Assembly: GCF_003584645.1 (NCBI RefSeq)
Contig: NZ_AP017928.1
Location: forward strand, 1,700,981 to 1,764,980
Direction: 5' to 3'
DNA from: Methylocaldum marinum
Lineage (GTDB): Bacteria > Pseudomonadota > Gammaproteobacteria > Methylococcales > Methylococcaceae
DNA: 64,000 nt
Positions 58,549 to 64,000 of this stretch are shown here, in pieces (within the stretch, counting starts at the first letter, position 1; each line of letters starts with the position of its first letter). Both the position numbers and the translations under genes were made by a program. Below the pieces are notes generated by a model. That model saw only the letters and a program-made list of their open reading frames with translations. It did not search any database and was not told the DNA's origin.

Positions 58549-59388
58549 TCAGCTTTGATGGTTCAGGAGAGATTCGGCGCTCAGCAGAATGACTTCGATT
58601 TCCTCGACGATCTCTTCTTGGCGCAAGGCGTTGCTTTTGCGCCGAAGATCCTCGATCTTGGTGTTCATCCGGCGTAAAGCGTTTTCCATGTGGTCCAGGC
58701 GACGACGATTCTCGGCCATCAGCGAGGCGTAGAACAAACCCGGGAGTTTTGCGAGCAAATAATGTTCGGTGAGTTCGGCGAAGAATGCCGTCGGATCGAG
58801 ATTCAGCCTCGGAGGATAGGGAAACCCGACTTCTTCGAACGGCATGATCGGCAAGAGAATATGAGAGGCGACGCCGCCTTCCGGATCGTGGGAAAGAACG
58901 CTCAGGCGCTTCCATTGGGTCTGTTCCGCTCGCACACGATGCAGCACCGCCATCAGTTCGTTCAAAACAGGTTGCACTTCCTCGGCGACGTTGGGCCCAT
59001 CCAGCCAGGCTTCGACTCCCGGGTAATCCTGGAGTTTGCTCGCAAGCCGCCGCCCGACCACGACCAAGCGCGGTCGAATCGGCGGCAGGGCAATCAGGGC
59101 AGCCATGATCGCTTCGTTAAAATCGCCGCAGAAGCCGCGTTCCGATCCGATCAGGATGTACACATGCGATCCGCCTGCCGCTGGCTGGTCATTGCTCCGA
59201 AATTCCGGATGAAAGGCCAAAAAGTCGGAGCTAGCCGACTCGATACTTTGGACCAGACGCTGCTGATGTCCCATGAATCGGCTGAACTTGCGCGTTTCGA
59301 TCAGGGCCAGCGTCTTCATGGCGGTCATGATATCCGCGATTTCCCCTAAACGCCGCAAGCGCTGCTCGACTTCCGCTCGCCGACTCAT
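58549..59388 (-). CDS. atpG: N-type F1F0 ATPase gamma subunit
   Basis: 279 aa. The start is the ATG overlapping the alpha stop (ATGA), giving [21 protein letters not shown]- and C-terminal coiled-coil helices of gamma are present ([17 protein letters not shown] and [20 protein letters not shown]), around a Rossmann-like part ([19 protein letters not shown]). The sequence is divergent from housekeeping AtpG, as usual in the N-ATPase (alternate) group. It forms the rotor shaft and is the last gene of the operon. Confidence 0.9.
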   Translation of the reverse strand: MSRRAEVEQRLRRLGEIADIMTAMKTLALIETRKFSRFMGHQQRLVQSIESASSDFLAFHPEFRSNDQPAAGGSHVYILIGSERGFCGDFNEAIMAALIALPPIRPRLVVVGRRLASKLQDYPGVEAWLDGPNVAEEVQPVLNELMAVLHRVRAEQTQWKRLSVLSHDPEGGVASHILLPIMPFEEVGFPYPPRLNLDPTAFFAELTEHYLLAKLPGLFYASLMAENRRRLDHMENALRRMNTKIEDLRRKSNALRQEEIVEEIEVILLSAESLLNHQS

Positions 59389-60881
59389 CCGCCGTGTCGC
59401 CCGATGCCGCTCAAACGGCGATCCAGCCATTGATTCCACTCTTCACGGCTGGCCGATAAATCGATGGGAAAACGTTCCAGGCCCTTGGCGAGGACATCCA
59501 GTTGTTGTCGAATCGTAGCGGGATCGGGATCGTCGAATCGGCCGGTGTTGTACGCCACCATCCAGGCTAACTGAAACTCGGGCGACAGCGGCACCAGCCT
59601 TTCTTGCTTCAGGATTTCGCGCAGCACCTGACCGCGCCGAATCTTCTGTTCCATGGACGCCTCCAGCTTGGACCCGAACCGCGTAAAAGTCTCCAGCTCC
59701 AGAAACTGCAAAAAATCGAGTTTCATGCGCGCGGCTTCTTCCTTGATGCGCGGGTGCTGCGCACGTCCACCGATGCGGGAAACCGATCGGGTGATGTCGA
59801 TTGCCGGGAGAAATCCGCTGCCGAACAGGCGGCGATCCAGGTAAATCTGGCCATCGGTGATCGAAATCAGATTGGTCGGGATATAGGCGGCAATTTCCCC
59901 CTGCTCGGTCTCCACGATAGGCAGGGCGGTCATGCTGCCGCCGCCGTGAGAGGCCGCAAGGCAAGTGGAACGTTCGAGCAGACGTGAATGCAGGAAAAAA
60001 ATATCTCCCGGATAGGCTTCGCGTCCCGGCGGGCGGCGCAACAGCAAGGACAGCTCGCGGTAGGCGCGTGCGTGGGTTGAAAGATCGTCATAAACGATCA
60101 AAGTGTCCCGGCCGTGCCACATCCAATACTCGGCCACGGCACACCCGGCGAACGGCGCCAGGTATTTGAGCCCCGGCGAATCGCTGGCCTCGGCCACGAC
60201 TACCGTGGTGTAAGCCAATGCACCGTAACGCCGCAATAAATCGATGACACTGATGGTGTCGGAGCGCTTCTGACCGATCAGCACGTAAACGCACAATACG
60301 TCGCGGTCACGCTGGTTGAGCACGACGTCGAGCGCCAGTGAGGTTTTTCCGACGCCGTTATCGCCGATGATCAGCTGCCGCTGTCCCCGCCCCAGGGGAA
60401 TCATGGCATCGACGATCTTGGTGCCGGTGTAGAGCGGACGATCGACGAAATCCCGGGCGACGATCGGCGGTGAAGAAACATCCAGCTCCCGCCGAAGAGC
60501 CAGCTCCGGGGCCGGCCCGCCGTCCAGAGGCTTTCCCAGGGGATCGATCACTCGTCCGGCCAGTCCGTCGCCGACACTTAGAGCCAATCGCTGGCCGGTG
60601 AGATAAACCGGCGATCCGGAAGCCAGACCTACGGTTTGTTCAAGCAGGATGGCACCGAGCCGCTGATTGCCGAGATGGAATACCAGGCCGCGGCTGCCGT
60701 CGCCAAACATCAGGAGTTCGTCCATGGCGGCCGACGGCAAGCCGCGGATCCAGGCTATACCGTCTCCGACCGAGAGAACCTTCCCGTATTCTTCCAGGCG
60801 TAAACCGAATCGATAGTGCTCCACTTGCTCACCGAGCCGTGCGAGTGAGGAGCCGTTACGCGGCGTCGCGTGAAAAGGCAT
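59385..60881 (-). CDS. atpA: N-type F1F0 ATPase alpha subunit
   Basis: 498 aa. Walker [21 protein letters not shown] replaces the GDRQTGKT of standard alpha, a mark of the alternate clade. Other segments: [80 protein letters not shown]. It overlaps the b-delta gene by 26 bases. Alpha normally alternates with beta in the F1 hexamer; no beta gene is present here. Confidence 0.93.
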   Translation of the reverse strand: MPFHATPRNGSSLARLGEQVEHYRFGLRLEEYGKVLSVGDGIAWIRGLPSAAMDELLMFGDGSRGLVFHLGNQRLGAILLEQTVGLASGSPVYLTGQRLALSVGDGLAGRVIDPLGKPLDGGPAPELALRRELDVSSPPIVARDFVDRPLYTGTKIVDAMIPLGRGQRQLIIGDNGVGKTSLALDVVLNQRDRDVLCVYVLIGQKRSDTISVIDLLRRYGALAYTTVVVAEASDSPGLKYLAPFAGCAVAEYWMWHGRDTLIVYDDLSTHARAYRELSLLLRRPPGREAYPGDIFFLHSRLLERSTCLAASHGGGSMTALPIVETEQGEIAAYIPTNLISITDGQIYLDRRLFGSGFLPAIDITRSVSRIGGRAQHPRIKEEAARMKLDFLQFLELETFTRFGSKLEASMEQKIRRGQVLREILKQERLVPLSPEFQLAWMVAYNTGRFDDPDPATIRQQLDVLAKGLERFPIDLSASREEWNQWLDRRLSGIGRHGG

Positions 60882-61602
60882 CTTGGAAAAATTTCAGTTC
60901 GTCACGGAGATTGGCGGACAAGACCCAGGAACCCGCATGGATCCGAATCCCCGCCAACAACGTGGGATCTCCTTTAAATATCGGTTTGACCTCGCTTTCT
61001 GCCGTTTGTCCGATCACACGCGCTAAAGCCGTTCGCCGACCCGCGTCCAGCGAGTAGGCGCTTGATACTTCCACAGCATCTTCGGCCATGGCCGATCGCA
61101 GTTTGTCGATTTCGGCTTGCGGCAAGCGACCGAGATCACTCAAAGCCAAGTCGATGAGGCTCGCTTCCAATTCTTGCGAAGCCAACCGCTCCAAAAGCTT
61201 CACCGTAAAGCGACCGGCCAGCTCGAGCGCGCGCTGCTCCGTGGTATGCATCCATTCTTGCCGCTCTCTCTCTTCCTGCGCCCGATCTTTAGCGCGCCGA
61301 GCGGACTCCTCTTCCGCCAGCCTTTCCAGGAGACGCTCGCGCTCCGCGGCGATCTCCTTCTCCAAATCACTCCTGGCCAGGTCTTTTTCCTTTTCCCAGT
61401 TCGCCATGTTCCGCTCGCATGCCTCCTTGGCCGCCAATGCCTCCGAACGCGCCTGGTCCGCCCTTTCCAACTGTTCCTCGATCTTCCGCCGGCGCGCCTG
61501 GATAACGCTCAAGACGGGCCGATAAAGAAAACGCCGGAGTATCCAAACCAGAACGATGAAATTGACGAGTTCCAGTACGAAGGTCGTCCAATCAAAACTC
61601 AT
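60856..61602 (-). CDS. atpF: N-type ATPase b subunit with delta-like extension
   Basis: 248 aa, longer than a plain b subunit. The N-terminal membrane helix ([20 protein letters not shown]) and long charged coiled coil (about 35-130) form b. The C-terminal 100 residues ([20 protein letters not shown] through [20 protein letters not shown]) resemble delta, so this is the b-delta fusion typical of N-ATPases, which explains the absence of a separate atpH. Confidence 0.88.
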   Translation of the reverse strand: MSFDWTTFVLELVNFIVLVWILRRFLYRPVLSVIQARRRKIEEQLERADQARSEALAAKEACERNMANWEKEKDLARSDLEKEIAAERERLLERLAEEESARRAKDRAQEERERQEWMHTTEQRALELAGRFTVKLLERLASQELEASLIDLALSDLGRLPQAEIDKLRSAMAEDAVEVSSAYSLDAGRRTALARVIGQTAESEVKPIFKGDPTLLAGIRIHAGSWVLSANLRDELKFFQDAFSRDAA

Positions 61603-61611
61603 GGAACGGCC

Positions 61612-61878
61612 TTATCTCAGCAAATATTCCAGCAGCGGATTGCGGAACAAGATGATCAATACGACGACCAGCACGTAGATTGCCAGGGATTCGATCATGG
61701 CAAGGCCGATGAACAAGGTGCGGGTAATCGCCTTCTCCGCTTCCGGTTGTCGCGCCAAAGCCTCGAGCGCTTGGGATATCGCCCTGCCCATCGCGATACC
61801 CGGAGCCACGACGCCCAAGGCAATGGCCAGCGCCGCGCCGACTGTGGACAAGACGACAAACCAAGTCATATCGCTCAT
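61612..61878 (-). CDS. atpE: N-type ATPase c subunit
   Basis: 88 aa, two helices with the loop ARQPEA. The ion-binding Glu lies in helix 2 in [19 protein letters not shown] (ES retained). In helix 1 the position of the Na+-ligand Gln (GQG in sodium-type rings) reads [10 protein letters not shown], that is Pro instead of Gln. The classical N-ATPase prediction is Na+ binding; loss of Gln makes ion choice uncertain and leaves protons possible. Confidence 0.9.
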   Translation of the reverse strand: MSDMTWFVVLSTVGAALAIALGVVAPGIAMGRAISQALEALARQPEAEKAITRTLFIGLAMIESLAIYVLVVVLIILFRNPLLEYLLR

Positions 61879-61887
61879 GCACTACTC

Positions 61888-62568
61888 CTACTTTTGTAGC
61901 TGGTGTGTTTGAAGCGCGCCGGTGATATAAATCAATGCCAGCATCCCGAAAATATAGGCCTGCACGAGTGCCTCCACAATGTGCAGCAAGAGCAAGGGCA
62001 CGGGCGCCAGGAAGCCGGCTACCAGGAGCACCAGGAGCACTGCCAGTTCGATACTCATGATATTGCCGAACAGCCGCACGGCCAGCGCGATCGTTCGCGA
62101 TACTTCGCTCAAGAGATGAAACGGCAGCATGAGCGGAGTAGGCGAGAGATAATGGCGCAGGTAAGCCCAGCCGCTGGTACTTACGCCGTACCAGTGTACC
62201 GATAAAAACACCAAAAGCGCCAACGCCGCCGTCTCGGACAAATCGGCCGTGGGCGACCCGAGCCCCGGAATCAAACCGGCGAGATTGGCCACGACCAAAT
62301 AGATCCAGAGAGTTCCGACAAACGGCAGCAACTTAACGCCATGAGTCGGCGCCACCGCACTTATGGCCCGCTCCATGGAAACTATCACGCCTTCCAGCAT
62401 GGCTTGCAGGCCGGACGGCTTATCTACGCTCAGTTTACGGGTAGCCAGCCAGGAGAACGTTGCCAACAGAACGGTCAGGAGCCACGTGGTAATGACCGTC
62501 GGCCCGATATGGACCGGACCGATGTCGAACGACAGCAGGGCGATAAGCTCGGCTTGCTCCATGGTCAA
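61888..62568 (-). CDS. atpB: N-type ATPase a subunit
   Basis: 226 aa with about six membrane helices. The essential Arg lies in RTIALAVRLFGNIMSIELAV and the end VEALVQAYIFGMLALIYITG is the conserved C-terminal helix. The stator half-channel subunit works with the c ring. It overlaps the atpQ-like gene by four bases and precedes c by nine. Confidence 0.92.
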   Translation of the reverse strand: MTMEQAELIALLSFDIGPVHIGPTVITTWLLTVLLATFSWLATRKLSVDKPSGLQAMLEGVIVSMERAISAVAPTHGVKLLPFVGTLWIYLVVANLAGLIPGLGSPTADLSETAALALLVFLSVHWYGVSTSGWAYLRHYLSPTPLMLPFHLLSEVSRTIALAVRLFGNIMSIELAVLLVLLVAGFLAPVPLLLLHIVEALVQAYIFGMLALIYITGALQTHQLQK

Positions 62569-62837
62569 TGTTCGCGCATGAACAGATAAACGTTAAAGAT
62601 CCCCACTATCACCCCGAGGATAATCAGACTGATCGTCCAGTGTATTGAATAGTTTTCCGAAAGTGTATCGAGCCAACGTCCCAGATACGCACCCAAAATG
62701 ATGGGCACGACCAAGAGCAGTGCCAGCACGCCGAGAAAAGCCGTCTGGGACAACAGGGTCGAACGGTCACGCTCGGCCTGCTCCATGCGTTTCGCCTGCC
62801 GCTCGATAGAACGGCGAAGTTTTTCGTGCTCGTCCAT
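62565..62837 (-). CDS. atpQ: AtpQ-like accessory membrane subunit
   Basis: 90 aa. An N-terminal charged helix (KLRRSIERQAKRMEQAERDR) is followed by two membrane helices with AYLGRWLDTL between, the AtpI/AtpQ plan. In N-ATPase operons the order is atpD-C-Q-R-B-E-F-A-G; here Q is directly followed by the a subunit, so atpR is missing. Only one base separates it from the epsilon gene upstream. Confidence 0.85.
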   Translation of the reverse strand: MDEHEKLRRSIERQAKRMEQAERDRSTLLSQTAFLGVLALLLVVPIILGAYLGRWLDTLSENYSIHWTISLIILGVIVGIFNVYLFMREH

Positions 62838-62838
62838 T

Positions 62839-63237
62839 TCACCTTCCTCGTTCGATTTCCAGCAAGCGTTTCAACATTTCTTCTTCCAGCCGGCGCAAGC
62901 TTTGCTTTAGGCCGGCGAGCGTTTCTTCCTCCTTCAGCAACTGTTCCGTCAGAACTCTGCTGATACGACTGTAATCGGAGTCCCGGATATAGCGCCTGGC
63001 GTTGATGAATAATTGATTTTCGACGAAGTAGGCCAGGCCGCCGGGCAAGGCCAAATATTGCCAGGGCTCGCCTTCGCGCCGGTAGCGCGCGAGACCGAAT
63101 ACCAAGGCGGTCATGAAGCGCTCATGATAGGCACGCACACCGAAGCTGCCGGAAGCATCCTCTGCAACGAAGCTGTCCACAGCTTCAATGCGCTCGAATT
63201 GATCGAAGCTTTGTAAATTAAGAATAAAGGTGCTCAT
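62839..63237 (-). CDS. atpC: N-type F1F0 ATPase epsilon subunit
   Basis: 132 aa from the ATG giving MSTFILNLQSFDQFERIEAV; the frame opens 15 codons earlier. The beta-sandwich part (EDASGSFGVRAYHERFMTAL, WQYLALPGGLAYFVENQLFI) and C-terminal helices (EEETLAGLKQSLRRLEEEML) match N-type epsilon. In N-ATPase operons it follows atpD (beta); here it is the first gene and only a non-coding spacer precedes it. Confidence 0.88.
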   Translation of the reverse strand: MSTFILNLQSFDQFERIEAVDSFVAEDASGSFGVRAYHERFMTALVFGLARYRREGEPWQYLALPGGLAYFVENQLFINARRYIRDSDYSRISRVLTEQLLKEEETLAGLKQSLRRLEEEMLKRLLEIERGR

Positions 63238-63494
63238 CTCTCGTCGCCGTATCTTCGATATTCTCGAAAGCTTTGTAAACATACTCTCTCGAACGATTGT
63301 CGAAAGCTTAGAAAAGCATCATGGCACGTCGGTTTCCCGGCTTCATTAAACCGGATTTTCTGTAAAATCCCCGGACGGGAACTCGTAGATCGAGCCGAGA
63401 CGCAACGGATCACCCACACACCGCGCTCACGTTCCTGAACGGAGCCCGGAAAAACGTGCCTGAAACCGCGCAAAAGTCACTCTATTGACCCACT
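63238..63494. other. Divergent spacer where atpD (beta) would be expected
   Basis: About 257 bases between the minus-strand ATPase operon and the plus-strand GH1 gene. A 79-codon frame covers it on the minus strand but shows no beta subunit motif (no GGAGVGKT, no ALAPP). The spacer must hold the promoters of both genes. No beta remnant is visible. Confidence 0.6.
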
Positions 63495-64000
63495 ATGACC
63501 CATAAGCTTCAATTTCCTGCCGATTTCATCTGGGGTGTCGCCACCTCGGCCTATCAGATCGAAGGCTCTCCCCTGGCGGATGGCGCCGCCCCCAGCAACT
63601 GGCACCGATTCTGCCGCGTGCCGGGAGCGGTGCTTAACGGCGATACCGGCGACATCGCCTGCGACCACTACCGACGCTGGGCGGATGATGTAAAACTTAT
63701 GAAGGAATTGGGCCTGAAGGCATACCGGTTCAGCATCGCCTGGAGCCGCATTCTGCCGAACGGGCAGGGAAAACCGAACGAAAAAGGCCTCGACTTTTAC
63801 CGTAATCTGGTGGATGCGCTCGTCGCCAACGACATCGAGCCATTCGTCACGCTGCATCACTGGGATCTTCCCATCGCGTTGGACGATCTCGGCGGCTGGG
63901 CTAACCGGGATGCGGCCCACTGGTTCGCCGACTACGCCCACCTGATGTTCCGAACGCTGGAAGGCCGGGTCCAACATTGGACCACGCTCAACGAACCTTG
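63495..64000 (+). CDS. GH1 beta-glucosidase, 5' part
   Basis: The first 168 codons are inside the window. The product begins MTHKLQFPADFIWGVATSAY, then QIEGSPLADGAAPSNWHRFC, the RFSIAWSRILPNG segment, FVTLHHWDLPIALDDLGGWA and the acid/base motif region TTLNEP at the right edge. These are glycoside hydrolase family 1 landmarks in the right order. It cleaves beta-glucosides from oligosaccharides; no signal peptide, so cytoplasmic. The nucleophile (ENG) lies outside the window. Confidence 0.92.
   Translation, partial: MTHKLQFPADFIWGVATSAYQIEGSPLADGAAPSNWHRFCRVPGAVLNGDTGDIACDHYRRWADDVKLMKELGLKAYRFSIAWSRILPNGQGKPNEKGLDFYRNLVDALVANDIEPFVTLHHWDLPIALDDLGGWANRDAAHWFADYAHLMFRTLEGRVQHWTTLNEP

Noticed and set aside
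63238..63473. Possible remnant of ATPase beta
   Set aside because: The minus-strand frame here lacks the P-loop and every other beta motif, so it does not explain the missing atpD.

Overview
The window is a chromosomal segment of a gammaproteobacterium. The core genes (rep, comM, ubiK, glnK-amtB, trxC, dapE, xseB-ispA-dxs, apt, cpdA, rppH, tusA, cysG, mepA) read like gammaproteobacterial orthologues. Together with the accessory N-type ATPase, the NtrC/sigma-54 control of glnK and the outer-membrane systems they suggest an environmental, methanotroph-like (Methylococcales-type) lineage. That taxonomic guess is inference only; no rRNA or methane-oxidation gene is present.

Layout. 1-3.1 kb: a cassette with the 3' end of a probable quinone-cofactor (LodA-like) oxidase, a radical SAM/SPASM maturase and an FAD monooxygenase, with overlapping genes. 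3.1-5.3 kb: a scar of mobile and toxin debris (RHS tip with an in-frame stop, a perfect 26-bp hairpin, a frameshifted GNAT toxin beside an intact DUF1778 antitoxin, an IS remnant). 5.4-10.4 kb: an orphan PAS histidine kinase, a gene-poor stretch, a secreted protein and a methyltransferase. 10.7-12.4 kb: an IS5-family element that has split a Dabb-domain gene inside its signal peptide; the original gene can be rebuilt from the two flanks. 12.7-19 kb: an RND efflux operon. 20.2-25.8 kb: a four-gene operon joining an MBOAT-SGNH fusion to a carrier protein, a prolyl-type adenylation enzyme and an acyl-CoA-dehydrogenase-like oxidase. 26.4-32.8 kb: tRNA-Arg, rep-comM-ubiK, and glnK-amtB with recognisable NtrC and sigma-54 sites. 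32.9-39.3 kb: a Fap-like functional-amyloid locus (candidate subunits, C39 protease, outer-membrane barrel, VpsR-like sigma-54 activator). 39.8-57.6 kb: mostly housekeeping genes, a small unlisted DUF2897 gene and an unassigned membrane/coiled-coil gene pair. 57.7-63.2 kb: an SDR and an N-type F1F0 ATPase operon without its beta subunit gene. The window ends inside a GH1 beta-glucosidase.

The strongest candidate for an undescribed system is 20.2-25.8 kb. The genes give a complete path from proline to a carrier-bound pyrrole-2-carboxyl group, as in pyoluteorin or prodigiosin synthesis. Instead of a polyketide or aminocoumarin partner, they sit with a fused DltB-like/DltD-like membrane acyltransferase. 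This predicts pyrrolyl-acylation of an envelope glycan or other exported acceptor. Second are the ATPase operon without atpD and the Fap-like export locus whose barrel protein carries an extra AMIN-like domain.
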